Source: an uncultured Rhodoblastus sp.
GTDB taxonomy: Bacteria; Pseudomonadota; Alphaproteobacteria; Rhizobiales; Beijerinckiaceae
Direction: 5' to 3'
Assembly (NCBI RefSeq): GCF_903903185.1
Contig: NZ_CAIUXT010000068.1
Span: 1-64,000 of the forward strand
DNA: 64,000 nt
Shown here piece by piece: positions 8,838-19,304 of the stretch. Under the pieces are notes generated by a model, which worked only from the letters and a program-made list of their open reading frames with translations, made no database searches and had not been told where the DNA came from. Each line of letters starts with the position of its first letter. Position 1 is the first letter of the stretch. Both the position numbers and the translations under genes were made by a program.

Positions 8838-10898
8838 TCAAAGATCGACCAGATCGGCGGCGGCAGCGAAGGCGGCGCGCTCCTGCAGGAAGGCGAAACG
8901 CGCCTCCGGCCTTGTTCCCATCAATCTTTCGACCGAATCGGCGGTTTCCTCGCGGTCCTCTTCGGCAATGCCGACCTTGAGAAGGGTGCGCTTGCCCGGA
9001 TGCATGGTGGTATCCTTGAGTTGCGCCGGCATCATTTCGCCCAGCCCCTTGAACCGGCTGATCTCGACCTTGCCGCGACCGGAGAAAATCGTGCGAATCA
9101 ATTCGTCGCGATGGGCCTCGTCGCGCGCATAGGCGATCTTAACCCCTTGCGTCAGTTTGTAGAGCGGCGGCACGGCGAGATAAAGATGGCCCTCGTCGAT
9201 CAGCTTGGGCATTTGCCGATAGAAAAAAGTGATCAGCAGCGAGGCGATATGCGCGCCATCGACATCGGCGTCGGTCATGATGATGACCTTGTCGTAACGC
9301 AGATCCTCGGTGCGATACTGGGCGCCGGTTCCCGCGCCCAGCGCCTGGATGAGGTCACCGAGTTGCTGGTTGGCGGTGAGCTTGTCGCGCGTCGCGCTGG
9401 CGACATTGAGGATTTTTCCGCGCAACGGCAGGATGGCCTGATTGGCGCGGTCGCGGGCCTGTTTCGCCGAACCTCCCGCCGAATCGCCCTCAACGATAAA
9501 TAGTTCAGAGCCTTGCGAGGAGTTATTCGTGCAGTCCGCGAGCTTTCCAGGCAGGCGCAGTTTCCGGGTGGCGCTCTTGCGGGCGACATCTTTTTCCGCG
9601 CGGCGGCGCAGGCGCTCCTCGGCGCGCTCGATCGCCCAGTCGAGCAGACTTTTCGCCTGGGCGGGCGAGGCTGCGAGCCAATGGTCGAAAGCATCGCGAA
9701 TCGTGCTTTCGACAATGCGCGAGGCTTCCAGACTCATCAGGCGACTCTTGTTCTGGCCCTGGAATTCGGGCTCGCGGATGAACACCGATATCAGCGCCGC
9801 GCAACCGTTCATGATGTCGTCGGTGGTGACTGCGCTTGCGCGCTTTCCCTGGCCGATGCGTTCCGCATGATCCTTGAGCGCGCGCAACAGTGCGAGACGC
9901 AGGCCGGATTCGTGGGTTCCGCCGTCGGCGGTCGGAATGGTGTTGCAATAGGAATGGACGAAGCCGTCGTCATGGGCGAGCCAGGTCACCGCCCATTCTA
10001 GCGAGCCGTGGCGTTCGGCCTTTTCGACCCTTCCGGTAAAGAAAGGCTCTGCGACCAGTTCCTTGCCCTCGATGTCGGCGGCGAGATAATCCTTGAGGCC
10101 GCCGGGAAAATGGAACACCGCCTCAGGCGGCGTCTTGCCGTTGGCGTCGAGCAGGGCGGGAGCGCATTTCCAGCGGATTTCGACGCCGCCGAACAGATAG
10201 GCTTTTGCGCGCGCCATTCTGAAAAGACGGGCGGGGCTGAAACGGGCGTTTTCTTTGAAGATCTGCGGATCGGCTCTGAAGCGCAGCCTGGTGCCGCGCC
10301 GGTTCTTGACCGGCCCGACCGTCTCGAGCCTGCCCAGCGGGGCGCCGCGCTCGAAAACCTGGCGGTAGAGCATCTGCCCGCGCGCCACCTCGACTTCGAG
10401 CCGCTCGGACAGCGCATTGACCACCGAGACGCCGACGCCATGCAGTCCGCCGGAGGTCTGATAGGCGCCGGAATCGAATTTGCCGCCGGAATGCAGCGTC
10501 GTCATGATGACCTCGAGCGCCGATTTTTTTGGGAATTTTGGATGCGGGTCGACCGGAATGCCGCGTCCGTTGTCGGTAACCGTCAGATAGGAGTCGTCCT
10601 CGAAATGCACTTCGATACGGGTGGCGTGGCCGGCGACGGCCTCGTCCATGGCGTTGTCGAGCACTTCGGCGAACAGATGGTGCAGGGCGGTGTCGTCGGT
10701 GCCGCCAATATACATGCCGGGGCGCCGGCGCACCGGCTCCAGCCCCTCCAGAACCTCGATCGACGAGGCGTTATAGTCGGCCTCATTCAAGGTGGCCCCG
10801 TTTTGCGGCTTTCTCGGCTCGACGGCGGGCTTTCTGTCGCGCGCGGGTTTGCCGGCGGCGGAAGGGGAAGCGCCAAAAAGATCGGAATGGTCAGCCAT
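8838..10898 (-). CDS. parE: DNA topoisomerase IV subunit B
   Basis: The ATPase subunit of topoisomerase IV (686 residues), which with ParC decatenates replicated chromosomes. The GHKL ATPase domain is visible (EVLDNAMDEA, DNGRGIPV, GGLHGVGVSVVNAL). The Toprim domain has EGDSAGGSAKQARDR and TDADVDGAHI. Residues 20-45 form a variable Lys/Pro-rich leader. ATG 10898 follows AGGACTC and gives the expected family length; the longer open frame upstream has no similarity. The neighbour to the right, a porin gene, is divergent across 287 bp that must hold both promoters. Confidence 0.96.
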   Translation of the reverse strand: MADHSDLFGASPSAAGKPARDRKPAVEPRKPQNGATLNEADYNASSIEVLEGLEPVRRRPGMYIGGTDDTALHHLFAEVLDNAMDEAVAGHATRIEVHFEDDSYLTVTDNGRGIPVDPHPKFPKKSALEVIMTTLHSGGKFDSGAYQTSGGLHGVGVSVVNALSERLEVEVARGQMLYRQVFERGAPLGRLETVGPVKNRRGTRLRFRADPQIFKENARFSPARLFRMARAKAYLFGGVEIRWKCAPALLDANGKTPPEAVFHFPGGLKDYLAADIEGKELVAEPFFTGRVEKAERHGSLEWAVTWLAHDDGFVHSYCNTIPTADGGTHESGLRLALLRALKDHAERIGQGKRASAVTTDDIMNGCAALISVFIREPEFQGQNKSRLMSLEASRIVESTIRDAFDHWLAASPAQAKSLLDWAIERAEERLRRRAEKDVARKSATRKLRLPGKLADCTNNSSQGSELFIVEGDSAGGSAKQARDRANQAILPLRGKILNVASATRDKLTANQQLGDLIQALGAGTGAQYRTEDLRYDKVIIMTDADVDGAHIASLLITFFYRQMPKLIDEGHLYLAVPPLYKLTQGVKIAYARDEAHRDELIRTIFSGRGKVEISRFKGLGEMMPAQLKDTTMHPGKRTLLKVGIAEEDREETADSVERLMGTRPEARFAFLQERAAFAAAADLVDL

Positions 10899-11185
10899 GA
10901 GTCCTGTTCGGATTCGCATATAAGAGGTGGCCTTGCTTACCACGAAATCGCGCCCGATGTGAACATAACGAAAACAATTTTTCCCCGCCTGTGGATTTGG
11001 CGCCTTGGCGGGCGTATCGGCGCCAACGCCTGTTCCGTCCGTCAGGGTCGCCGGAAGTTGCGCCATGTCAAACAACTGGCCCCGAAAAAAGGCTAGGATC
11101 TCCATTCGATATGCTGTCGCGCTGCGGTTGGGTCCGCCTTGGCGCCAAATTGGCGCGCCGCTCGAACGGCGCCGGGGAGGAATTC

Positions 11186-12592
11186 ATGGTTCCGATCGGG
11201 CGCCTCGCCCAGTGGGGCGGGCTGGGGCTCTGTTTGTCGTTGGCGGCGGGGGCGGCGCGAGCGGAAAGCCCGATGCAGTTCGATCCCCCGTTTCAAAGCC
11301 TGCGCTACAATGAGGATTTTTCCTGGCTCGCGCGCAAGAGCGATCCGACGCCTTGGGAAAGGCTCAAATATATTCCGCTTGGCGCCAGCGATTTCGGGCC
11401 GATCTTCCTAACGCTCGGGGGCGAAATCCGCGAGCGCCACGAAAATTACGTCAATATCAATTATGGAATCAAGACGCCGGCCGCCAGCTCCTATCAACTG
11501 CAAAGGCTGCTGCTCGACGGCGACCTGCACGTCACCGATTATTTCCGCGCCTTTGTCCAGCTCGGCGACCAGCGCATTTTCGGCGAGCGCGGCGCGCCCT
11601 CGACCACCGATGTCGACCGCTTCGACCTGATGCAGCATTTCGCGGATCTGCGCCTGCCGTCGCCTTTCGGCGATGCTCCAACTTTTCGCTATGGCAGGGA
11701 GGAACTGCTGTACGGCTATCAGCGGTTGATCGCCGTGCGCGAGGGACCGAACGTGCGGCGGGATTTCGACGGTTTCCGCTTCATCGACAAGATTGGCGAG
11801 GCGAGCGTCGACATTCTCGCCGTGCAGCCCACGGTGGACAGTCCCTATGCCATGAACGACAGCACCAACGCCGCCCAGCATCTGGGTGGGCTCTATGTGA
11901 CGACGCCGCTGGCCGGCCCACTGAGAAGCGATCTTTACGCGCTGGATTATTCCAATACGCAGGCCAGGTTTCGCGGCCTGACGGGAGTTGAAAGGATCGA
12001 AACCTATGGCGTGCGCCTGTTCGGCGCGGCGAACGGATTCGACTGGAATTTCGAGGCTTCCGATCAGATCGGCACGTTCCGGACGCAGCCGGTGCAGGCT
12101 TATCTGCTCGCCGGGGTGTTCGGCTATACGCCCGAAAATGTGGATATCAAGCCGCGTTTCGGCTTTTCGATCAATCAAGCCAGCGGCGACAACGCGCATT
12201 CGAGGACCATCGGAACTTTCAACGCCATGTTCCCGCGCCTGCCCTATTTTGCGGAAACGCCGGTGCTGGTTCCCGCCAATGTCCGGGATATTCGACCGGT
12301 GTTCAGCTTTACGCCCGCCGATCGGGTCAACGTCATTCTCGGCCTCGACCTGCTGTGGCGGGTCTCGACGACGGACGGCCTTTATGGCAGCGGCATGACC
12401 CAAATCCCTAACACCAACAAAGTTTCAGGCCTGCGGGTAGGGAGCGAATTTTCCATCGACGCGCGTTGGCAGGCCGATCAGTTCTGGCAATTGGGGGCGA
12501 TTCTGGCGCAATTTTATGCCGGTCCGGCGCTGACCGAGGCCGGCGGCAAGAACATGACCTATGCGGTGCTGTTCGTGAAATTCCTGTTTTAG
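11186..12592 (+). CDS. Outer-membrane porin, alginate-export (Alginate_exp) family
   Basis: A 468-residue beta-barrel protein. A signal peptide covers residues 1-26 with an ARA-ES cleavage site. The mature part has alternating amphipathic strands and motifs typical of the Alginate_exp family (PWERLKYIPLG, FLTLGGEIRERHENY, QRLLLDGDLHVTDYFRAFVQL, FRYGREELLYGYQRL), and ends with Phe, as expected for BAM-assembled barrels. ATG 11186 is supported by GGGAGGA at good spacing. In most bacteria carrying this family no alginate operon is nearby, and the same is true here, so the substrate is unknown; a general solute channel is likely. Confidence 0.88.
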   Translation: MVPIGRLAQWGGLGLCLSLAAGAARAESPMQFDPPFQSLRYNEDFSWLARKSDPTPWERLKYIPLGASDFGPIFLTLGGEIRERHENYVNINYGIKTPAASSYQLQRLLLDGDLHVTDYFRAFVQLGDQRIFGERGAPSTTDVDRFDLMQHFADLRLPSPFGDAPTFRYGREELLYGYQRLIAVREGPNVRRDFDGFRFIDKIGEASVDILAVQPTVDSPYAMNDSTNAAQHLGGLYVTTPLAGPLRSDLYALDYSNTQARFRGLTGVERIETYGVRLFGAANGFDWNFEASDQIGTFRTQPVQAYLLAGVFGYTPENVDIKPRFGFSINQASGDNAHSRTIGTFNAMFPRLPYFAETPVLVPANVRDIRPVFSFTPADRVNVILGLDLLWRVSTTDGLYGSGMTQIPNTNKVSGLRVGSEFSIDARWQADQFWQLGAILAQFYAGPALTEAGGKNMTYAVLFVKFLF

Positions 12593-12783
12593 AGCGCGGA
12601 CGCGGCTGCGGGCGTCACGACGGAAACTGCGGCGCTGTCTGCATTCCCGTGGCTGCTTGACGCGAAAACGCGGGCCGCCGATGCAAATATTGTGAATTTC
12701 ATTTGCCTCGACGGGGGCCGACGCGTTAGAGCGAAAGGCGGTTTTACGCCTGCGTCTCGCGCGGGTCAGTGTCGGAGAAGCGG

Positions 12784-14019
12784 ATGGCGTCGCAAAATTA
12801 CAAGCCCGGCAAGGCGGCCTTCCTCTTCATTTTCGTCACTGTCGCCCTCGACATGATTGCTCTTGGCGTCATCATTCCGGTGCTGCCGAAACTCATCGTC
12901 TCGTTCGAGGGCGGCGACTTCGAGCAGGCTTCGCGCATGGTCGGCTATTTCGGCATCGCCTGGGCCTTCATGCAGTTCGTCTTCCAGCCTGTGCTCGGGG
13001 CCTTGTCGGACCGGTTCGGACGCCGTCCGGTGGTGCTTTGGTCCAATCTCGGGCTTGGGCTCGATTATGTTGTCATGGCGCTCGCTCCGACGCTGGGCTG
13101 GCTGTTCCTCGGGCGGCTGATTTCGGGCGCCGCCGCCGCCAGTTTCTCCGCCGCCAGCGCCTATATCGCCGACATCACTCCGGCCGAAAAACGCGCCGCG
13201 CGTTTCGGCATGCTCGGCGGCGCCTTCGGCCTCGGCTTCGTGCTCGGGCCGGCGATCGGCGGCTGGCTCGGCCAGATCGACTTGCGGCTGCCCTTCTGGG
13301 GCTCGGCCGGCTTCTCCTTCCTCAACGCGCTCTATGGCTATTTCGTGCTGCCGGAGTCGCTGGCGCCGGAAAACCGCACCAAGAAGATCGTCTGGCGGAC
13401 GGCGAATGTGTTGGGTTCGCTGCGCTTCCTGACGCGCGAACCGGCGCTCGCCTTGCTGGCGCTTGCGGTGTTCCTGTCCTATCTGGCGCATGAATCGCTG
13501 CCGGGCATTTTCGTGCTCTATACCGACTATCGCTATCGTTGGGACGCGGCCACCACCGGCATGGCGCTGGCGCTGGTCGGGATCGCCCAGACGCTGGTCT
13601 CGGCGGGTCTGGTGCGGCAGTCGGTGAAAAAATTTGGCGAGTTGCCGACCGCCCTGGCGGGGCTGGCCTTCGGAATTTGCGGCTTGATCGCCGCCGCCTG
13701 GGCGCCCACCGGGCAAGCTTTCGTCGCCGCCCTGCCGCTGATGGCCCTTTGGGGATTGGCCGGTCCGGCTTTCCAGTCGATCGCGACGCGGCTTGCCGGG
13801 GTTTCGGAGCAGGGCGTCCTGCAGGGCGCGTTTGCAAGCTTGCGCGGCATGTCGGGCATGATCGGGCCAATCGCCTTCACCCAGATTTTCGCCTGGGAAA
13901 TCGGCGAGGGACGCGTTCCGGGCGGCGGCTATGGCCTCGCCGCCTTCCTGCTGGCGCTGAGCCTGCTGGCGGCTGTCGCGGTCGGCCGCGCCGAGGCCGT
14001 TTCACGCACACCGGCCTGA
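12784..14019 (+). CDS. MFS transporter, TetA/TCR1-like drug:H+ antiporter
   Basis: A 411-residue inner-membrane protein with 12 predicted helices. Motif A is clear (GALSDRFGRRPVV, residues about 78-90) and motif C-like GGAFGLGFVLGPAIGG marks an antiporter. The early segment VTVALDMIALGVIIPVLP resembles tetracycline-type exporters (TCR1/TetA). Substrate cannot be told from sequence; most chromosomal members export unidentified compounds. ATG 12784 is preceded by GGAGAAG. A strong terminator follows the gene, and no TetR-type regulator is adjacent. Confidence 0.9.
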   Translation: MASQNYKPGKAAFLFIFVTVALDMIALGVIIPVLPKLIVSFEGGDFEQASRMVGYFGIAWAFMQFVFQPVLGALSDRFGRRPVVLWSNLGLGLDYVVMALAPTLGWLFLGRLISGAAAASFSAASAYIADITPAEKRAARFGMLGGAFGLGFVLGPAIGGWLGQIDLRLPFWGSAGFSFLNALYGYFVLPESLAPENRTKKIVWRTANVLGSLRFLTREPALALLALAVFLSYLAHESLPGIFVLYTDYRYRWDAATTGMALALVGIAQTLVSAGLVRQSVKKFGELPTALAGLAFGICGLIAAAWAPTGQAFVAALPLMALWGLAGPAFQSIATRLAGVSEQGVLQGAFASLRGMSGMIGPIAFTQIFAWEIGEGRVPGGGYGLAAFLLALSLLAAVAVGRAEAVSRTPA

Positions 14020-14042
14020 GCAGGGGGCGCCCACCCAAAAAA

Positions 14043-14073
14043 AACCTCGCGGAAGGAATCCGCGAGGTTTTTT
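14043..14073 (+). terminator. Rho-independent terminator of the MFS gene
   Basis: An 11-bp perfect stem (AACCTCGCGGA / TCCGCGAGGTT) with a 5-nt loop, followed by a T run. It starts 24 bp after the MFS stop codon. Confidence 0.92.
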
Positions 14074-14116
14074 GCTTCTTGCAGGCCGGGCGGGAAGCGA
14101 TCCCCCCGGGGTGGTC

Positions 14117-14326
14117 TCATTTGTGTGCGGGCTGGCCCTTGCGGTGCCTATGGCGGCGCGTGGGATGGGTGCTGACCTGTATGACGTCCTGCATCACCGA
14201 ACCGTCGGTCGCGGAGATCGCAACGGCCGCACGCGAGGCGGCGACAGGTGCGGCGTCGGCGGCCGGGGCGAGGCTGGCGAGCGACGCGGCAAGGGCCATT
14301 CCCAGAATGATCTTGGTGCGGGTCAT
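14117..14326 (-). CDS. Small secreted protein, hypothetical
   Basis: A 69-residue protein with a signal peptide (residues about 1-25, ending ADA-AP) and a 44-residue mature part that is Ala/Val/Ser-rich and then basic (PTRRHRHRKGQPAHK). GGAGCCCG precedes the ATG. No family is recognised. It stands alone, between the MFS terminator and glnA's terminator. Confidence 0.6.
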   Translation of the reverse strand: MTRTKIILGMALAASLASLAPAADAAPVAASRAAVAISATDGSVMQDVIQVSTHPTRRHRHRKGQPAHK

Positions 14327-14624
14327 GGATCGGGCTCCATCTTGTTGCGGTGAAAGCGCTAATTCCCATTATTTACCGGCCCGGGGGCGATCCTCGCCGT
14401 GCGTCCAACCGGACGCCGGCGTTTTCGGGCCCGCGAGCGTTTACACGTCTCGCCCGCTGCCGCTATCGTTGCTTCGATTGCCCGACCGGGCAAGGCCCGC
14501 AGACCTTTCGACGTCCTTAGATTCAACTCATTATTGATGACGCCGCGCCTCGCCATGTGAAATTTGCGTGCAACGGCCGGTTTCCGCCGGGCTTCGTCGG
14601 CGCGCTCTTGAGGGAAGCGCCAAA

Positions 14625-14656
14625 ACGAGAAAGGGCGGCCCGAGGGCCGCCCTTTG
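14625..14656 (-). terminator. Terminator downstream of glnA
   Basis: An 11-bp stem (AAAGGGCGGCC / GGCCGCCCTTT, 14630-14655) with a 4-nt loop lies 20 bp after the glnA stop and is followed in the glnA direction by a T-rich stretch. The remainder of the 14327-14674 gap shows no convincing gene. Confidence 0.85.
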
Positions 14657-14674
14657 CATTCCCGCGAGCATGGC

Positions 14675-16084
14675 TCAGTAGGAATAATACATGTCGAATT
14701 CGACCGGGTGCGGCGTCATGTCGACGCGCATCACGTCCTGCATCTTGAGTTCGATATAGCTGTCGATGAAGTCGTCGTTGAACACGTCGCCGGCCTTCAG
14801 GAAGGCGCGGTCCTTGTCGAGACTGGTCAGGGCTTCGCGCAAGCTCCCGCAGACCGTCGGGATCTTCTTGAGTTCGCGCGGGGGCAGGTCGTAGAGGTCC
14901 TTGTCCATGGCCGCGCCCGGATCGATCTTGTTGACGATGCCGTCGAGGCCCGCCATCAGCATGGAAGCGAAAGCGAGATAGGGGTTCGCCACCGGATCGG
15001 GGAACCGGACCTCGACGCGCTTGGCCTTCGGATTATTGGTCCACGGAATGCGGCAGGAAGCGGAGCGGTTGCGCGCCGAATAGGCGAGCAGCACCGGAGC
15101 TTCATAACCGGGCACCAGACGCTTGTATGAATTGGTCGAAGGATTGGTGAAGGCGTTGAGCGCCTTGGCGTGACGGATAATGCCGCCGATGTACCACAAG
15201 CATTCCTGGCTCAGGTCGGCGTATTTGTCGCCCGCCATCACCGGCTTGCCGTCTTTCCAGATCGACTGGTGGACGTGCATGCCCGACCCATTGTCGCCGA
15301 AGATCGGCTTGGGCATGAACGTCGCCGTCTTGCCGTAGGAATTGGCTACTTGATGGATGGCGTATTTATAGATCTGCAGATGGTCCGCCATGGTGGTCAG
15401 CGTGCCGAACTTCATGCCGAGTTCGTGCTGGGCGGAGGCCACTTCGTGGTGGTGTTTTTCGACCTTGACGCCCATCGACGCCATTGCCGCGAGCATTTCG
15501 CCGCGCATGTCCTGCGCAGAATCGACCGGCGGAACGGGGAAATAACCGCCCTTGGTGCGGACGCGGTGGCCGAGATTGCCGCCCTCGTAGGGGGTGTCGG
15601 CGTTGCTTGGCAACTCGGCCGAGTCGAGCACGAAACCGGTATTGTAGGGGTCGGCCTTGAAACGCACGTCGTCGAAGACGAAGAATTCGGCTTCCGGCCC
15701 GAAAAAGGCGGTGTCGCCGATGCCGGTGGATTTCAGGTAGGCTTCCGCCTTCTTGGCCATGCCGCGCGGATCGCGGTTATATGGCTCGCCGGTCAGGGGT
15801 TCGAGCACGTCGCAGACGATTGACAGCGTTGCGGCGGAGAAGAATGGGTCCAGCGCGGCGGTGGAGGGGTCCGGCATCAACATCATGTCGGATTCGTTAA
15901 TCGCCTTCCAGCCGGCGATCGACGAGCCGTCGAACATGGTGCCTTCCGAAAACATCTCCTCGTCGACCAGCGCGATGTCGAAAGTAACGTGCTGCCATTT
16001 GCCGCGCGGATCGGTAAAACGCAGATCGACATATTTGATGTCTTCGTCTTTGATTTTCTGCAGAACGTCTTTGGCGGTCGTCAT
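14675..16084 (-). CDS. glnA: Glutamine synthetase, type I
   Basis: Makes glutamine from glutamate, ammonia and ATP; the central enzyme of nitrogen assimilation. At 469 residues it is the normal GSI length. Visible signatures: FDGSSIAGW near the N-terminus, the active-site block [13 protein letters not shown], the ATP-binding [15 protein letters not shown], and [17 protein letters not shown]. Tyr398 in DKDLYDLPP is the adenylylation site used by GlnE for reversible inactivation, so this enzyme should be covalently regulated. It lies 239 bp downstream of glnB on the same strand, the usual alphaproteobacterial glnB-glnA order. I could not find a convincing sigma-54 promoter by eye. Confidence 0.98.
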   Translation of the reverse strand: MTTAKDVLQKIKDEDIKYVDLRFTDPRGKWQHVTFDIALVDEEMFSEGTMFDGSSIAGWKAINESDMMLMPDPSTAALDPFFSAATLSIVCDVLEPLTGEPYNRDPRGMAKKAEAYLKSTGIGDTAFFGPEAEFFVFDDVRFKADPYNTGFVLDSAELPSNADTPYEGGNLGHRVRTKGGYFPVPPVDSAQDMRGEMLAAMASMGVKVEKHHHEVASAQHELGMKFGTLTTMADHLQIYKYAIHQVANSYGKTATFMPKPIFGDNGSGMHVHQSIWKDGKPVMAGDKYADLSQECLWYIGGIIRHAKALNAFTNPSTNSYKRLVPGYEAPVLLAYSARNRSASCRIPWTNNPKAKRVEVRFPDPVANPYLAFASMLMAGLDGIVNKIDPGAAMDKDLYDLPPRELKKIPTVCGSLREALTSLDKDRAFLKAGDVFNDDFIDSYIELKMQDVMRVDMTPHPVEFDMYYSY

Positions 16085-16323
16085 TTCAATGCCTCTTTAT
16101 CTTTGGAGGTGACGTTGGGGATATGGGGCCACAAGGCTCCAGTCTCTTGTTTTCACGCGTCTGCTCTCACGCGAACCGGACTCTGCTTCGCTTGAGCCAA
16201 AGGATGGAGCCACAGGCGCCGCGCCACAGTAAATTCCCAATAAGCTGTAGAGTTTTCGATAGGAATATACCGTCCGCCAAAGGTCCATGGCTTTTTCACG
16301 ATTCCACGAAACATGCAAAGGAG

Positions 16324-16734
<411 letters not shown>

Positions 16735-16934
16735 TCAGCGTCATAACATCGCCCAACGCGACAAGCCAGCGGCGGCGGGAGACATTTGGCGTCATTTTGC
16801 GGTTTCCAAGCGCATGGCGGCAAAATTTTCCAAAAAAAACGCCGAATGCGCGAAAATCTTGGCAGACGCCTGGCGCAGCCCCGCTTGACGGGCAGTTCCG
16901 GCCCGTCTTCGGAAACCTTCAGACGGGTAAATTA

Positions 16935-17804
16935 TCAGCCGGGTCCCAGGGCCAGCGGCAAGTCCGAGCGCATGCCCCACTCCGCCCAGGAGCCGTCATA
17001 GACTGCAACGCCGGGACGCCCCGTGGTCGCCGCGGCCAGAGCGATGATCGACGCGGTGACGCCGGAGCCGCAGGTGGCGATGGCCGCTTTCGCCGGATCG
17101 AAGCCGACGCGGGCAAAGGCCGCCGCCAGTTGTTCGGGCGGAAGCAGTCGGCCGTCCGCAACCAGATCGCCCCAGGGAAGATTGAGGCTGCCGGGAATAT
17201 GGCCGGAACGCAGGCCGGGACGCGGCTCCAACTCGTCGCCACGAAAGCGTGGCGCGGAGCGGGCGTCGACGATTTGCGGGGCGCCGAGCGCCCCCGCCTT
17301 GGCGCTTGCGGCGCGCACGTCGCCCAGCGTCGCGATCAAAGCGTGATCGAGCCGGGCGGTGAAATGACGCGACTGTGGCCGCACCGGGCCCTCGGCCACG
17401 GCTCTGCCCTCGGACAGCCATTTGGGCAGGCCGCCGTCGAGCACAACGACGTCGCGAACGCCGAAAGCGCGAAAGGTCCACCAGACGCGCGGCGCCGAAA
17501 ACAGACCAAGCGAATCATAAACGACGATCTTCATGCCGTCGCCAATCCCGAGCTTGCGCACGGCGCCGGAGAAAGCCAGGGAATCGGGAAGCATATGGGG
17601 CAGGCTGCTGACCTTGTCGGCGATGGCGTCGATGTCGAAATAAACCGCGCCGGGAATATGGCGCTCCAGAAATTCGGCGGCGCCATCGCGATTGGTGGTC
17701 GGGAGATGCCAGGAGGCGTCGAGAATCGCCAGTCCGGGCGCGCCGAGTCTTTCGGCCAGCCACTCGGTAGATACGAGGTATTTGGATTCGACTTCGACGG
17801 TCAT
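16935..17804 (-). CDS. sseA: 3-mercaptopyruvate sulfurtransferase (tandem rhodanese)
   Basis: A 289-residue protein with two rhodanese domains; the C-terminal one carries the active cysteine C245 in CGSGVT, the loop sequence that marks mercaptopyruvate rather than thiosulfate sulfurtransferases. It moves sulfur from 3-mercaptopyruvate to thiol acceptors or cyanide. N-terminal block ILDASWHLPTTNRD and DSLGLFSAPRVWW are family-typical. ATG 17804 has GGGAG upstream. Its neighbour is a cysteine synthase gene, also on the minus strand 222 bp upstream, giving a small sulfur-metabolism cluster. Confidence 0.93.
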   Translation of the reverse strand: MTVEVESKYLVSTEWLAERLGAPGLAILDASWHLPTTNRDGAAEFLERHIPGAVYFDIDAIADKVSSLPHMLPDSLAFSGAVRKLGIGDGMKIVVYDSLGLFSAPRVWWTFRAFGVRDVVVLDGGLPKWLSEGRAVAEGPVRPQSRHFTARLDHALIATLGDVRAASAKAGALGAPQIVDARSAPRFRGDELEPRPGLRSGHIPGSLNLPWGDLVADGRLLPPEQLAAAFARVGFDPAKAAIATCGSGVTASIIALAAATTGRPGVAVYDGSWAEWGMRSDLPLALGPG

Positions 17805-18026
17805 GATTTGCTCCCTCAATCGCGCGAAATCGTTCTCGCGGCGCGTCCGGTTAATCCACTCCTTCGAGCGGGGTATGCTGGCTTGAACAACCTGTCTTTT
17901 TTACGCTGCCCCTCGATCGAAACCCCTCTTTCGAGCATCGTCGCGATCGACGAATCCCTCGCATAAGCCCGATCTCGATGGGCGTATTTTTTCACCGCAG
18001 GCAAGAATCTGCGGAAAAACGTGGCG

Positions 18027-19040
18027 TCAGTCCGGGCGCTTTCGCAGCCAGCCCGGAACCGGCAGGTCTTTATCGCGCAAAAAAATCGGATTATACAGCT
18101 TGGAAGCGTAGCGGGCGCCAGAATCGCAAAGAATGGTGACGATGGTGTGGCCGGGGCCAAGATCCCGCGCCAGCCGAATCGCGCCGGCGATATTGATCCC
18201 CGAGGAGCCGCCGAGCAGCAGGCCCTCATATTCGGCGAGATCGAACACTAACGGCAAAGCCTCCTCGTCGGCGACCTGGTAGGCGACATCGATCGGCGCG
18301 TCGACGAGATTGGCGGTGATCCGGCCCTGTCCTATGCCTTCGGTGATCGACGAGCCCTCGGACTTGAGCACGCCCGAAGTGTACCAGGCGTAAAGCGCGG
18401 CGCCCATCGGGTCGGCGAGGGCGATCTTGATCCGCGCGTCACGCGCCTTGAGCGCCATGCCGACGCCGGCCAGCGTGCCGCCGGTTCCCACGGCGCAGAC
18501 GAAGCCATCGAGCTTGCCGTCCAGCTGCCGGTAAATTTCCGGCCCCGTGGTTTCCTCATGGCCGCGCCGGTTGGCGACATTGTCGAACTGGTTGGCCCAG
18601 ATCGCGCCACTGGGATTTTCTTGTCCCAGCTTTTCGGCAAGCCGGCCGGAAACCTTCACGTAATTGTCGGGATTGGAATAGGGGACGGCGGGAACCTCAA
18701 TCAATTCCGCGCCCTGCATCCGCAAAAAGCTTTTCTTTTCTTCCGACTGGGTGTCGGGAATGACGATCACGGTGCGAAAGCCCAGGGCGTTGGCGACCAG
18801 CGCCAGTCCGATTCCGGTATTGCCCGCGGTGCCCTCGACAATGGTTCCGCCGGGCTTCAACTTGCCTTTGGCGATCGCGTCCTGGATGATCGCCAGGGCT
18901 GCGCGATCCTTGACCGATCCACCTGGATTCATGAATTCCGCCTTGCCGTAGATGTCGCAGCCGGTGGCTTGCGAGGCCTGACGCAATTTGATCAGAGGGG
19001 TGTTGCCGATGGCGCCAAGAACCGAATCCGTGACTCGCAT
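18027..19040 (-). CDS. cysK: Cysteine synthase A (O-acetylserine sulfhydrylase)
   Basis: A 337-residue PLP enzyme that makes cysteine from O-acetylserine and sulfide. The PLP lysine is K44 in NPGGSVKDRAA, the substrate loop is EGTAGNTGIG, and the phosphate-binding loop is GTGGTLAG. The late motif GGSSGINIAGA is normal. The length and the C-terminal PVPGWLRKRP ending suit the longer CysK form common in Rhizobiales. ATG 19040 is used because IGNTPLIKL then starts at residue 11. The start codon sits directly after the 3' arm of a hairpin, described separately. Confidence 0.93.
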   Translation of the reverse strand: MRVTDSVLGAIGNTPLIKLRQASQATGCDIYGKAEFMNPGGSVKDRAALAIIQDAIAKGKLKPGGTIVEGTAGNTGIGLALVANALGFRTVIVIPDTQSEEKKSFLRMQGAELIEVPAVPYSNPDNYVKVSGRLAEKLGQENPSGAIWANQFDNVANRRGHEETTGPEIYRQLDGKLDGFVCAVGTGGTLAGVGMALKARDARIKIALADPMGAALYAWYTSGVLKSEGSSITEGIGQGRITANLVDAPIDVAYQVADEEALPLVFDLAEYEGLLLGGSSGINIAGAIRLARDLGPGHTIVTILCDSGARYASKLYNPIFLRDKDLPVPGWLRKRPD

Positions 19041-19041
19041 G

Positions 19042-19082
19042 ACGCCCCCAATGGAAATGCTAAGTGATGCTACCGGGGGCGT
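19042..19082 (-). promoter_or_regulatory. Hairpin in the cysK leader overlapping the ribosome-binding region
   Basis: A perfect 8-bp inverted repeat (ACGCCCCC 19042-19049 and GGGGGCGT 19075-19082) encloses a 25-nt loop and ends one base before the cysK start codon. In the mRNA the G-rich arm is the only Shine-Dalgarno-like sequence, so the stem would hide it. The loop contains TAGCAT twice at a 10-nt spacing. This may be a translational control element or a repressor site; no known riboswitch class is recognised. Confidence 0.4.
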
Positions 19083-19304
19083 ACCCCGCGCGCAAGCGTC
19101 GGTCGTCCCTGACAAGGGAATTACGACGAATCGCCTACCGTTTTGCGACGCAAGGGCGACCCGTCGCTGCGCGATGGCGAGAACTCGGACTGGCTTGGCG
19201 CTTGCCTCCGTTTGACTGCGGAAAAGGATGCGCCTGAGGGCATGAGTTGGGCGGACTTGCGGTCCGGTTTTCTGGCGACAAGATCGCGAGCGGGGAGACA
19301 GGAT

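Noticed and set aside
8106-9503. A 465-codon plus-strand frame across cytochrome b561 and parE
   Set aside because: Shadow of two clear minus-strand genes.
16085-16323. Sigma-54/NtrC-controlled promoter before glnA
   Set aside because: Expected from function, but I could not find a convincing TGGCAC-N5-TTGC element on the minus strand by eye.
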